Source: Corythucha ciliata
Taxonomy: Eukaryota; Arthropoda; Insecta; Hemiptera; Tingidae
Assembly (NCBI GenBank): GCA_038030265.1
Contig: CM075942.1
Coordinates: 70,002,926 to 70,066,925, forward strand
Length of the DNA: 64,000 nucleotides
Direction of reading: 5' to 3'
Part shown: one piece after another, positions 21,597 to 33,649 of the stretch
Numbering within the stretch: the first letter of the stretch is position 1
Layout: the number at the start of each line of letters is the position of its first letter
Translations under genes and position numbers: made by a program
The notes under the pieces: model-generated
What the model saw: the letters and a program-made list of their open reading frames with translations, nothing else
Database searches by the model: none
What the model was told of the DNA's origin: nothing

Positions 21597-24500
21597 ATGC
21601 GTTCTGGAAAAAAATCCAATAAGATAACCAAATCAAAATCGGACACGGGGGAAACGAACTCAAATGTTCAATAATCACCTTCGAAGCTTGGATTGCTTGA
21701 GGTAAACATTCGGCGGATTTATGACTTTGCAGTCAACACGGACGTAACTTCATCGGATCAACTAATTTTGGAATCAAAATTGACTAATTTGGGGGATCTT
21801 TTCACGAAATACGAGGAGTGCTATTTTGAGTTATTAGACACTGCTCAAACAACTAATCTAACGGGGGACGAATACACGGAGGTACAAGACCTATTTTATG
21901 AAGCTCGGGCCATTTTGTCAGCCAAATTAACAAAATCGGATTCTGACAAAACAGACAACCTTAAATGTGTGGGATCCACACCAGATGCGGGGGATATCGG
22001 AGTTAAAATTCCTAAAGTTAACATTGAAAGATTTTCCGGTAATAATGAAGACTGGCTTCGTTTTTATGACACCTTTAAAGCGATTATACATGATAACAAA
22101 CAGCTGAAAAACATCCAAAAGTTTCATTATTTGTTGAGCACCCTGGAAAACGAAGCACTTCAAGTCATTGACGGTATCGACTTGGCGGACGAAAATTATG
22201 AATTCGCTTGGGATAAATTGCTTCAACACTACAAAAATAATAAATTACTCACGGAGACACATTTGGGGAATTTGTTTAATTGCAAGCGGCTGGAGAGCCA
22301 ATCAGCCAAAGACCTTCGGTCATTACATGGGGTTTTTGTCAAAAACTTAAATGCTCTAAAGAAAATGGGCATATCAATAGAATCAGGTGACCCATTCTTG
22401 ACGTATCTATTTACGTCCAAACTCGACAAAGGGACGCTCAGGACTTGGGAGCAAAAATCAGCAGCATCTAAAGAAATGCCGAAGTACTCAGAGCTTGAAG
22501 AATTTATAATCGGGCAGTACAACTATTTGGAAGCATTTGAGAGCAAAAATGAAAAGGAAATACCTGGGAAACTTCATTCATCCAAGCGGGGAGTGTCAAC
22601 GGCTTTGGTGACTCAAAGTAACGAGCCTGATGGGTCTAAATGTAAAATATGTGGATCTTCTGATCACCCTGTTTTCAAATGTGGGATATTTCTCAAGGAA
22701 TCAGTTGACAATCGGAGGGAAATGGTCAGTAAAATCGGATGTTGTTGGCAATGTTTGGGCTATTCGCACAAAGCAGCGAATTGCAAGGGTCGACTGTGTT
22801 CCAAGTGTAACAAAAAACACAATTACCTGCTATGCAACCAGTCCCCGTCATCTACCTCAAACGGCCCCTCAAATAATTCATCACGGCCCCTCACAAAAAT
22901 TGAGGAATCAGTTTCATCAAACTCATTTTGCATTTCCACGGCTTTGTCATCGAATATTAAGGGCGAGGTTATCTTCCCTACTGCTCTAATCGAATTTCCA
23001 TCTAGCGACGGTCGTTCCCATTTTGGACGTTTCCTACTGGACTCGGCTTCGGAACTAAATTTCATTTCGGAACAATTCGTCAACAGGTTACATTTGAAAA
23101 TAATTAACAGTAAAATGGATGTAAACGGCATTGGCAGTGTGCAAACTCATTCCCCAGGTTATGTTTCGGCAAAAATAAAATCAATAATTTCGGATTTCTC
23201 AAGACACATTGAATTCTTTGTTCTGCCCAAAATTGTTGGGGGAAGGCTCCCAGCTCAGCATTTAAAAATGAAATCGTGGAATCTGCCCACTCATGTACGG
23301 GAAAATATTGCTGATCCAACAATTTTCTCGTTATCAGCTGACGATATTGACGGTATTATAGGCAGTAAAATGTTCTTCGAGACTCTCAAAGAAGGAAAAT
23401 TCTATCCGGATTCAGACAACAAGGATTGTTATTTTATAAAAACTAGTTTCGGTTGGGTGTTTGTCGGTGAAATACAAAAATCCACGCGGGCGGTCAATTC
23501 TTTTACTATCGGGTCTGGCTCTGACAGCGATGAGCTAGAGTTTTCATCGGAGGCTAAGACTCTGCCTTCTCAATCGTCTAGGCGAACGGAAGAAAACCTA
23601 CAGTGTGAGTATCATTTTAAAAATACGGTTCAATTTCACCGTGATCAAAGGTTCTTTATTTCACTTCCATTTAAAATTTCCCCGGAGGAACTCGGAAATT
23701 CCATGTTCGGTGCGCGGAAACAATTTTTTGCTCTTGAAGCACGTTTTAAGAAAAATCCGGAACTAAAGAAAAGGTACCTTGCGTTCATAAATGAGTACAT
23801 AGAACTCGGTCACATGGAGAGACTACCAATTGAAGAGATAGAAAGGCCTAATTACTACCTGCCACATCATGCAGTTTTGAGGGAGAGCTCCACCACGAGT
23901 CTCAGAGTCGTTTTCAATGCTTCGTTCAGAGGAGACAAAAACTTAAGTCTGAATGATGCTCTTATGGTCGGACCGGTGTTACAAAACGATATTTCAGATG
24001 TATTGGTTCCATTTCAGTTTTCACGTTTCGGATTAACCGCAGATGTTGCGAAAATGTTTCGGCAAATTTGGGTATCGGAGTCTGATCGGCACTTCCAACG
24101 AATTCTTTGGAGAGAGGATCCTAATAAATTGATCGGGCATTACAAATTGAATACGGTAACGTACGGAACAGCTCCTGCTCCTTATTTGGCTATAAGGTGC
24201 CTGCATTATATTGCGGACGAAATTCAAGAAAAGGAACCAGAGATGTCTCGAATCATTAAGAAACAATTTTTATGGACGATTTGATAACCGGGTGTGATTC
24301 ACTAGACGACTTACTAACGACCCAGCAGAAACTCTACAAAATCCTGGCTGAAAAGAATTTTATTCTCAGGAAATGGTGTTCCAACTCCCCCGAGTTCATG
24401 GCTAAGATGAGCGAATCTGGAGCGTTGTCGGGAGCTCCCATTGAACACTTCTGTGTTAACCTCGGTGGTGACGAGCCTATTGAGCTTTGGGAATCACCTG

Positions 24501-26559
24501 GAATCCCTCGGCTGATCAATTAATTTTCGAAATATCGAGTTGGAAGCGATCTTCAGTCACGAAACGGTCGATTTTGTCAGACATTAACGGGTATTGGGAC
24601 CCGCTGGGATTGTTGGCGCCATTATTGATTCGAGGAAAAATGTATCTTCAAGAACTGTGGAGAGAGTCTATCTCGTGGGACGACCAACTACCGGATTCAC
24701 TGAAAGAAAAATGGTTAGTTTTTCGAAAACGATTCGAAGAGGTGGGTCCAATTCGAATTCCTCGTAGCGTTGTGACACGTCATTTCACATACGCTGAAGT
24801 TCATGGATTTTGTGACAGTTCAGAAAAGGCATATGGAGCGTGCATTTATATTCGGTCCTGGGATGACATGAAGAAAGAATTTTCGTCACGACGGTTGATG
24901 GCTAAAGCAAGAGTATGCCCTCTAAACTTGGTTACGCTGTCTCGGTGTGAACTTTTGGCTGCAGTTCTTCTAGTCAAACTCTTGAGCCATTTGAAGGAAT
25001 TAAAGGTACATTCTGGTCTTGATTTTCATTGCTGGACGGATTCGGAAATAGTTCTCTCGTGGATAAATGGTTGTCCTAAACAATGGAAGACGTTTGTTGG
25101 CAACAGGGTTTCAATCATACAAGAATCGACAAACCCGAAACAGTGGCATCACGTAGCTTCGCGCGAAAATCCTGCTGACATCGCTTCAAGGGGAGAAGTG
25201 ACGACGGAATTTACAAAAAATCAACTTTGGTGGGAAGGACCACAATTTTTAAAATCAAATCAACGAGACTGGCCAACCTGGAAGAGGACACTTTTGAATT
25301 GTCCTGAGACAAAAAAACTCACTTATTCTCTCCCAGGCCAAACTGATGAAATGGGCGTTACGACGCGTTATTCTAATTGGTCAACTCTTTTACGAATTGT
25401 GGCTTACATTTTAAGATTTAGCCATAATTGCAAAGCTCGGATGACTGTTACAAAACGGCTCGGATTTTTATCGTCAGAAGAATTGAAAGAAGCGAAGTTT
25501 GCAGTTTTGAAGCTCGTTCAAGCAGAAGCATTCCCAAAAGAGGTTTCTCGGTTGGCGAAGGGAAAGTTACTATCTAAAGACAGTAAGCTCTTGCCGATAG
25601 CTGCATTCTCTGATGAAAACGGAATTTGAAGAGTGGGTGGGCGGCTAAACAACGCTAACATTTCGGAAGCGAGGAAGCATCCCGTTCTCCTACCATATAA
25701 ACACAAAATAACACAGCTAATTCTATCGGACTATCATAAAAAATATTTTCACGTTGGTCTCCAAGCCTTACTAAGTTTGGTTAGAGCTGAGTTTTGGCCT
25801 ATTAACGGTAAAAGCGCAGCGAAAGCTGTTGTTCACGGATGTGTAATCTGCAGGAGGGCGGTGCCTAACGCCATACATCCGTATATGGCGCCATTACCCA
25901 AGGAAAGAGTATCGATGGGTCGATGCTTTGAAAACACAGGTGTTGACTTCTGTGGACCAATTTGGATAAAAGTCGGCACAAGGAAATCGGTGAGACAAAA
26001 GGCTTACATTGCAGTTTTTTTGTGTTTCGCGGTTAAGGCTGTTCATTTGGAACTGGTAACAGATATGAGTGGGAAAGCATTCTTAGCAGCCTTACGAAGG
26101 TTCTTTGCTCGAAGAGGAGTCTCCAGAGCTATATTCTCGGACAACGGGACAAATTTTGTCGTCGCTAAAAAGGAATTAAGACCGCTAGTCACGGACCAAA
26201 TGATTCACAAAGAATATGCTGATCTCGGGATTACGTGGCATTTCATTCCTCCCGGCGCGCCACATTTTGGAGGTCTATGGGAGGCCTCAGTGAAAATTGT
26301 CAAACGTCATATGGCCAAGACTATGACTATGGCTCTTCAGAAAAGAAATAAATGGAGGTTTCCTCGAAGTAATCTTCCTGTTGGGACACTTGTAACTATC
26401 AAAGACGAAAACACAAAGCCAACTCAATGGAAATTGGCTCGTATCAAAGAGCTTCACGTTGGCAACGACGGAGTGGCAAGAGTTGCCACGCTTCACATCG
26501 GAAATGGATATGAGCTGAAGCGACCTGTTGTGAAGCTATGCCCAATTTTGGACAATTGA
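21597..26559 (+). pseudogene. BEL/Pao gag-pol polyprotein, disrupted
   Basis: ATG 21597 opens the frame (MRSGKKSNKITKSKSD), with an in-frame TAA at 21672-21674. The same frame then runs to 24284. It has a gag part (KIPKVNIERFSGNNEDWLRF), zinc knuckles (CKICGSSDHPVFKC and CWQCLGYSHKAANC), a protease (LLDSASELNFIS) and the RT start (LRVVFNASFRGDKNLSLND, LTADVAKMFRQIWV). A 1-nt loss in a T-run at about 24270 shifts the frame just before the catalytic MDD. A second shift occurs near 24488. The third frame has RNase H (GFCDSSEKAYGACIYI, WTDSEIVLSWI), a TGA at 25627-25629, then integrase with HHCC and D, D, E (TGVDFCGPI, IFSDNGTNF, HFGGLWEASVK). An in-frame deletion removes the segment between KRHMAK and LQKRNKWR, roughly 100 or more codons of the usual C-terminal half. 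Not self-sufficient as it stands. Confidence 0.93.
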
Positions 26560-26643
26560 CTAACTTTGTTTTTCTTTCTGATAAAAAATTCAATTTCTTC
26601 ATTAACGTTCAATTTTGGGGTTTAATTTTGAAATCGTTATTTC

Positions 26644-26658
26644 AAGGTGGGGAGAAAA
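26644..26658 (+). promoter_or_regulatory. BEL/Pao polypurine tract
   Basis: The purine run AAGGTGGGGAGAAAA directly abuts the first base of the 3' LTR, where plus-strand DNA synthesis would be primed. Confidence 0.75.
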
Positions 26659-26841
26659 TGTTTGCACACAACGCAAAAAAATAAAATAAAATATAAAAAG
26701 AATAGTTTTTGTAACCTACCTGGGAAGATTTAATAATCAATAAAAGGAATTCACTTGTTTTTGTGATGCGATATGGATTACAGTCTACTTTTATTCTCTC
26801 TATTTAAAATGTTCAATTAATCCCTAATTCACGATAAAACA
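26659..26841 (+). repeat. BEL/Pao 3' LTR
   Basis: 183 bp, identical to the 5' LTR. Followed by the CTCAT target duplication at 26842-26846. Confidence 0.95.
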
Positions 26842-28388
26842 CTCATTGTTTTTGAGGAACTAAAAAAAGAAATTTCACGGGCAACGATTACATCAATCGA
26901 CGACGAAGCTCCGTTCACAGTTGAAACCGACGCTTCAGACTGTGCCATAGGAGCGATATTGTCTCAAAAAGACCGACCCGTTGCAATTTTTTCAAGAACT
27001 CTCTCAGACAGCGAACAAAGACTCTCTTCAGTAGAAAAAGAAGCATATGCCATTGTTGAGTCATTGAGAAAATGGCGTCAGTATTTAATCGGTAGACATT
27101 TTAAACTCATCACCGATCAAAAATCTGTTAGCTTCATGTTTAATATTCATCACGCTGGTAAAATCAAAAATGAGAAAATCAAAAGATGGCAGTTAGAACT
27201 TTCCTGTTATAACTACGACATTGTTTATCGCCCTGGCAATGAGAATTACGTCGCAGACGCTTTATCAAGAATTTGTTCGTCTGCCATTGGCAATACAACA
27301 AAATTGAAGGAACTGCACAGAGCTCTCTGTCATCCCGGCGTCACCAGAATGACTCACTGGACGCGAAGTAAAAATTTACCCTTCTCGTTAGAGGAAATTC
27401 GTTCAGTAACGTCCTTGTGTCCAGTGTGCGCAGAAGTTAAACCTCGTTTTTACAAAAATCCCGGCACTTTGATCAAAGCGACGTCTCCAATGGAACGATT
27501 AAACATAGACTTCAAAGGTCCGCTTCCATCGAGCACACAAAATCGATTCATCCTTTCAGTAGTCGACGAATACTCAAGATTCCCTTTTGCTTTTCCCTGC
27601 AAGGATACTTCATCAAAATCTGTTATACATTGTCTCCGCCAACTGTTTTCCATATTCGGACTCCCATCTTATATTCATTCGGACCAAGGCTCATCCTTCA
27701 TGTCACAAGAACTTAAAGACTTCTTAACTGGACTTGGAATATCTACAAGCCGGAGTACCCCATACAATCACCAAGGAAACGGACAGGTGGAGAGATACAA
27801 CGGAATCATATGGACCACCGTACGTCTAGCTCTGCGAGAACGGGGCCTTCACATGGCACAATGGGAAAAAGTACTTCAGGACGCTCTTCATTCAATTCGT
27901 TCTCTTTTGTGTACTTCAACGAACACTACTCCCCCCATGAGCGCATGTTCTCGTATGCCAGGCGTTCTCCAAGTGGCCAGTCTCTACCGTCGTGGCTAAA
28001 CAGACCAGGTCCTGTCCTTATTCGAAGTTTTAATCGGGATAACAAATACCAACCGACAGTGGAAAGAGTCGAGCTTTTGGAAAGTAACCCTCATTACGCG
28101 CATATAAAATTCCCTAGCGGACGAGAGACGACAATTTCTACTCGCCATTTGGCTCCATTCGGAGAACCCGACCCAACTATAGAAGATTTTCATCCCGATC
28201 CCTCGATAGAAGACTACCCGAGCATTAGTGGTAACCCAGAAAATTTCACCGAACCCTCTTCAAGTGTAGAAGCACAACCTACTCTCCCACTGGAAGATCG
28301 TAGCAATTCGCCTCCACGCCCGCCGTTAAGACGATCTGAACGGACAAGGAAACTTCCGTCAAGACTGGATGATTTCGATCTTTACTAA
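26842..28388 (+). pseudogene. Gypsy element 3, 3' part: RNase H and integrase
   Basis: Resumes the pol interrupted at 21140. From 26847 the frame reads IVFEELKKEISRATITS and then RNase H (FTVETDASDCAIGAILSQ, VEKEAYAIVESLRKW). Integrase follows with HHCC (LHRALCHPGV..., CPVCAEV), NIDFKGPLPS, YIHSDQGSSFMS and NHQGNGQVERYNG. A frameshift at about 27910 moves the C-terminal part to the frame ending at 28388 (HYAHIKFPSGRETTIS, RRSERTRKLPSRLDDF). That basic C-terminal end is typical of this gypsy group. Confidence 0.9.
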
Positions 28389-28390
28389 GT

Positions 28391-28612
28391 GGGGAAGAAT
28401 GACGTGACTAATACTATTCACTTTCACTCCATATCCTCCCTCCCCTACACATGTGTTTTTTTAATATCCGTATTCATTTAATTAAGTTGAATAAAGCCTA
28501 CTAACAGGTCTCAAATTCTATCACAACTCAACCCCTTCGAGACGTCCGCTAACTCGACTACGTGGCCTATCCCATCTTTCTGCGCGACACTCTCGTCGTC
28601 CTCGCGTTCACT
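28391..28612 (+). repeat. Gypsy 3 polypurine tract and 3' LTR (right limit uncertain)
   Basis: GGGGAAGAA at 28391-28399 abuts TGACGTGACTAATACTATTC at 28400, a common Ty3/gypsy LTR start. An AATAAAG poly(A) signal lies at about 28489. A CA at about 28611 before the next element is a plausible end. No 5' copy is present, so the length cannot be confirmed. Confidence 0.55.
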
Positions 28613-31600
28613 GGGAGGGGGAGGGGGGTTAATGTGGCGTCCCTTCACATTTTTACATAAAAACAACATGAAATTTAATGTTGTGCCGTTGTCAAGTGCC
28701 GTACACAGAAAATCGCTCTGCCAAAAAAGTTGAAAATAAGTGGTAAAAAGAGTTGAAAAGGAAGTGATTTGGTGTGGAAACACATTTGGGAGTGGTCCCG
28801 GACCGCGTTTCGGTTGAATTTCGGCGCAGGCAATTATTCTGCTGTTGAATTTGCAAAAAGTTGTGTTAAATATGGTCACCGGGGTGTCGTCAGTGTAACC
28901 GGAGGATGTTATAATGTCTCAGGACGAATCTATAAGTGACATCTTCAATCAAACGCCTTGCCGTGTGGTATGTCGAGGGTGTGGCAGAGACTTCATAAGC
29001 TTGAACGGTCACCTGAGATGGTCCTCGATTTGCCGTGCAGTAGTTGAAAGCCAGGACCATCAGGCTGTCGGCAGTCAGGACTCTCAAGAAGAGCAGACGA
29101 CGGAATGGAAGGAAAAACTGGCCAGTGTATATGGGTCACAATTTGTTCATGGACCCGGTGAAAGAGCTGATGTTAACTGGGATAGAAGATGGAAGAAAGT
29201 AATTCAGTTGCAGGGCAGACAGTATGACTTACCGGGAGGATCATCAGGTTTTGTGGACTTGTTAGCACAGGAGGTTGAAAAGCTGAGAGTGGATGATGCT
29301 CCATCAGAAAGGGTCCTTGTTTATTTGGCTGTAATGCTCCAGAGGGACAAAATGGTGAAGCAAGTTAAGGACATTAGAGTTCTCATGACCCGAAGAACTC
29401 AGCTCTGGTTAGATGGTGAATTTGACATACTAATTGCCGACGCACTAAATGCAGACAAGAAACTAGGTATTCGGAAGCAACGCGGCACCCCAAATGAAAA
29501 TCAGACAGTAAAAACATTTCACCGCTTTATGCTACGAGGAAAAGTGCGGGAAGCTGTTCAGTGGTTAGAGGAAAGCGGCACAACCTCTGTGTTGCAACCT
29601 TACACAGTAGTGGATTCTGAAGGAACAACAGTCATGCAAGAACTCAAAAAAAAAACATCCAGAACCCTTGATTCCCGAATCTAGCCTAATGGAGATCCCC
29701 GAGGGACAGGAATTACCGCCGTTACTGCCCCCACTGATTACGGCTGACCTGGTGGAGAAAGTAGCGAGAAAGCTCCATGGCGGAGGTGGACCAAATGGGA
29801 CAAGTGCAGAGCAGTGGGTTGACTTCCTATTAAGGCACGGTAGGTCGATATACGCCTAAGGGAAACCGTGGCTGCTTTGGCGTGCCGGCTTAGTGCCGAA
29901 GATGTCCCATGGAGTTCAATTCGAGCACTAATGGCTAGCAGAATGCTGGCTCTCGACAAATGCCCAGGCGTGCGACCGATTGGTGTTGGAGATTGCATTA
30001 GAAGAATCCTCTATAAATGCATGGCCTTAGTTGCTAGCGACGAAGTTACGGAGGCCTGTGGAGGTAGACAACTCTGTGGAGGTCTAAGTGCTGGGATTGA
30101 ATGTGGAGTGCAGGCAATGGATGCCTTGTTTCAGGAACGGTCTGTGGCAGGTTCTAAATGGGGGATGCTAATGGTTGACGCAAAGAATGCATTTAACTCA
30201 ATGAACCGGATTGTGGCCCTTTGGCAGGCTCGCCGCTTATGGCCACGCTGTGCAAGATTCCTCTACAATACCTACCGTGGACATGCAGAATTGGTGTTCC
30301 GTGGCACAGAAGAGCGAATTCTCAGTAGAGAGGGAGTCACCCAAGGGGATCCGTTGGCCATGCTCTTCTATGGACTTTCGACGCTGCCAATCATCGACAC
30401 ACTCCGGGATCCAGAAATTCAGGAATGCTGGTATGCTGACGACTCTTCTGCGCAAGGCGGCCTACAGAACCTGAGAACTTGGTGGGCCAGACTGAATGAG
30501 GTGGGTCCGCACTTCGGGTACTCCCCACAAGGTAGTAAGTCGTGCTTACTAGTACACCCGGATGATAAAAGCGAAGCCGACGGGATTTTTAGAGATACTG
30601 GAATCAAGATAGTCACAGGCCAGCGGTTTCTTGGAGGGTATATTGGAACAGAGGAAGGAAAGCAACTCTATCTCGAGCGAAAAATTGACAGTTGGACGAG
30701 CTCAGTGAGAAAATTGGCAGCTGCCGGAGAATCTCAGCCACAGTCGGCCTACGCAGCCTTCACCAAGTCTCTTCAGAACCGGTGGACATTTGTACAAAGA
30801 GTTTTGGACAGCGCCGATCAGGCCTATGAACCATTGCGCCAATGTATTCAAGCCGAATTTGTTCCCAAGATTGTTGGCGAATCAACCTCGATTTCAACAG
30901 AAGAAAATGACTTGTTCTCGTTGTCAGTCTGCAAAGGGGGGTTGGCGATAAGTGACCCAGTCAGAATGGCCAAATTGTCGTATGAAACGTCGAAGGCATG
31001 CAGTGTGGAACTGACAAGAGCCATCAGATCAGGTGGGGAGTTGAATGCAGCTGAACATTTCTCAAAGTCAATCGCCGCAAAGAAAGAAGCAAGACAGAAA
31101 AGGGATGAGTTGGACGACGCTCTATTGGAGCATACACTGGCACTGTTCTCCCCAGGCCGAAGGAGAGCCATTGAGAGATCGATAAAGGCCAAAACACAGA
31201 GTAATGCTTCAGGTTGGCTCTCGGTCGTGCCTTTACAAAAGCATGATTTCGATCTGTCACCATACGAGTTCAAAGACGCAATCGCCATCAGGTACAAAAG
31301 GGAGCCATTCAAGATGCCTAAAACGTGTGATGGATGTGGCAATAGTCAGGTCACACTGGAACACGCGTTAGACTGCAGAACTTGAGGCCTGGTCACAAGA
31401 CGCCACAATGAGGTCCGGGATGTACTGGGTGAACTGATGGCAACAGCATGGGGCAACTGCGTGAAGGAGCCAATCATAAGAGAGGCTTCAAATTAAATTT
31501 CAGCACTGAGTGGAGATTTAGCGTGCCGGGGGGTCTGGGAGCCACAGAGGGAGGCGTTGTTTGACGTCCGTGTCGTAGACACTGACGCCCCCTCTTACGG

Positions 31601-32000
31601 CTCCCGGTCTGTCTCGGCGGTTTTGTCCAGCGCTGAGCAGGAAAAAATGAGGAAATACAACAGTGTGGCTGAAGATCGACATGCAACATTCACGCCACTT
31701 GTATGCTCCGCAGATGGAATGTTCGCCCCCCAGATGAGTGTCTTCATCAAGGTATTAGGAGAACGGCTGGCAGATAAGTGGCATCGCCCTCAGTCAGCGG
31801 TAAGAGGTTGGATGCGGGCTAGGATCTCGCTGGCAATTCTGCGAGCGTCGAGCATGTGTCTGAGAGGCACATGGAAGAAATGGAGATCTGCAGAGCTCGG
31901 CTTTGGCGATGGTGCAGCTGCTCAGCTGGGAAGGTGAAAGTTGAAGGTCGTGCATTTCGATGAAGAACCCGTGCAATTTTTGTTACAAATTAGTGTATTT
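28613..32000 (+). mobile_element. Non-LTR retrotransposon with RT and probable C-terminal restriction-like endonuclease
   Basis: Starts after the gypsy 3 LTR with a G-rich GGGAGGGGGAGGGGGG. It has ~300 bp of leader, one long (now interrupted) coding region at 28914-31937, and ~60 bp or more of 3' sequence. No LTRs, TIRs or A-tail are clear. The right limit near 32000 is an estimate. Confidence 0.7.
28914..31937 (+). pseudogene. Non-LTR retrotransposon polyprotein: zinc finger, RT, PD-(D/E)XK-like nuclease
   Basis: ATG 28914 starts a frame with an N-terminal finger (CRGCGRDFISLNGHLRW, then C). A frameshift falls in an A-run at about 29650 and another at about 29850. The RT runs from 29868: PGVRPIGVGDCIRRIL, MLMVDAKNAFNSMNR (motif A), SREGVTQGDPLAMLFYG (motif B) and ECWYADDSSA (catalytic YADD). 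A CX2C...H...C finger (CDGCGNSQVTLEHALDC) precedes an in-frame TGA at 31383-31385. The same frame goes on past a TAA at about 31492 to RGVWEPQREALFDVRVVDTD and later SAEQEKMRKY. This D...EK..KY pattern fits the restriction-like endonuclease of R2/CRE-type elements. RT assignment is firm; the nuclease is a pattern-based inference. Confidence 0.75.
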
Positions 32001-32668
32001 TTGTTATTAGTTTGTAAAATTCATTGTTTTGTCAAATTATAATCATATTCAGTTGTTCGGTTTTTCTTTTTTAGAAAAATATGGACTTTCGTTCTCTGAC
32101 TTACGCGGTCTCATTTCTCTTGTACACGCTTACAACTTCAAAACAAGTGATTAATTTTTCTCCTCTAGTACGCAGCCTCCAGAAACCGCGAATTTACATT
32201 TTACTCGATTTTTTCCGCAAATTAGGGTTTTTCAGGATAACTTGCGAATTAGTGATTTTGTCTACTGGTAAACCACAAACGAGTGATTTTTTTTGTTCTT
32301 TTCAAATTTCGACGTGGACCTGGCGCTCTTTCACAAGTTTCGCTGAAGAGGGTTTCTCAGTTTTAGCTGAGGATTTTATACAGGATGGTCGGTTTTGGCC
32401 TTTCCCTAATTTTATCAGCGATTCAATTGGTGGAAAGAGGGGGAGAACAAGCACAACAAGTCCTCTGATTTAACATGTAAATTGTAATTTTTTATGACTT
32501 TCGTCCACATTGCGTACGCTACCGGAAGGAAAAAAAATCACTCTCTTTCTTGTTCGTTGAAGCTTCGGGTGCTAACTCAGAGACACATTCAACTAAACCT
32601 TCCAGAAGATCGATTGAATGAATTCTCGTAAATGTGAAAAGTTTGGAATCTGAGTTGATAATGTCCGT
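32001..32668. other. Non-coding stretch with a few degenerate 29-bp units
   Basis: Between about 32170 and 32300 a few degenerate CGCGAATTAGTG-like units of the 29-bp family are visible. The plus-strand ORF at 32081-32473 has no recognisable content. Confidence 0.4.
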
Positions 32669-33168
32669 NNNNNNNNNNNNNNNNNNNNNNNNNNNNNNNN
32701 NNNNNNNNNNNNNNNNNNNNNNNNNNNNNNNNNNNNNNNNNNNNNNNNNNNNNNNNNNNNNNNNNNNNNNNNNNNNNNNNNNNNNNNNNNNNNNNNNNNN
32801 NNNNNNNNNNNNNNNNNNNNNNNNNNNNNNNNNNNNNNNNNNNNNNNNNNNNNNNNNNNNNNNNNNNNNNNNNNNNNNNNNNNNNNNNNNNNNNNNNNNN
32901 NNNNNNNNNNNNNNNNNNNNNNNNNNNNNNNNNNNNNNNNNNNNNNNNNNNNNNNNNNNNNNNNNNNNNNNNNNNNNNNNNNNNNNNNNNNNNNNNNNNN
33001 NNNNNNNNNNNNNNNNNNNNNNNNNNNNNNNNNNNNNNNNNNNNNNNNNNNNNNNNNNNNNNNNNNNNNNNNNNNNNNNNNNNNNNNNNNNNNNNNNNNN
33101 NNNNNNNNNNNNNNNNNNNNNNNNNNNNNNNNNNNNNNNNNNNNNNNNNNNNNNNNNNNNNNNNNNNN
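32669..33168. other. Assembly gap, 500 N
   Basis: Exactly 500 consecutive N, a placeholder gap of unknown true size. Reading frames that cross it are meaningless. Confidence 0.99.
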
Positions 33169-33482
33169 AATAAATAAGGTCTGACGTAATCGAACTCCCA
33201 CTCAAAATTTTTAAAAATTCGCTAAAAATCCATCCTTGATTGATTTCAAATTTTAATGTGAGCAATAGGCTTGTGGAAGGGCCCTCTATAAGAAACACCA
33301 ACTTTTGAAAAATGTGCAAGTTTCCCATTCTGTAACTTTGGGTCGAAATCAATAGCGTAAGCCACCGGTGATTTTATTCATTGATTCAATTAGTGCAATG
33401 TTATCAGGTGACTTACGATGGGAAATTAGTCAGGTACCTCAATTATAGAGAATCACCCCCTCGTATCTTAACCCAGAGCGTT

Positions 33483-33620
33483 TTACATTTGCGTAAAATT
33501 CTGCAACAGGGCAATTCATTTCCACCTGTCCTCTCTGAATTAAATCATAATTATGTTAATGAAGAAGGTGGGTGCAAAAGGAATTGCCATGTTACAGAAT
33601 TTTATGCAAATGGGAAACTC
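33483..33620. repeat. Foldback MITE with ATTTGCRTAAAATTC arms
   Basis: Arms of about 50 bp face each other (ATTTGCGTAAAATTCTG...GGGCAATTC and its diverged reverse complement ending CAGAATTTTATGCAAAT). Same family as 5208-5348. Confidence 0.65.
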
Positions 33621-33649
33621 TATCAGTTTTAATCAACTACGTTTAAAGC

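Larger units (their letters stand above)
21141..26841 (+). mobile_element. BEL/Pao LTR retrotransposon, complete at both ends, nested in gypsy 3
   Basis: Two 183-bp LTRs (21141-21323 and 26659-26841) start TG and end CA and are identical by direct comparison. A 5-bp target duplication CTCAT flanks the element (21136-21140 and 26842-26846). The 5' LTR is followed by TTGGCCTCACGG, the position of a primer-binding site. The 3' LTR is preceded by the polypurine tract AAGGTGGGGAGAAAA. The host gypsy 3 reading resumes after the second CTCAT. Identical LTRs mean recent insertion, yet the coding region is defective (see the gag-pol entry). Confidence 0.95.

Noticed and set aside
29738..29998. Minus-strand ORFs opposite the non-LTR RT
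   Set aside because: Shadow frames of a well-supported plus-strand RT; no independent motif.
32519..33352. ORFs across the first N gap
   Set aside because: They exist only because N runs have no stop codons; nothing on either side matches a protein family.
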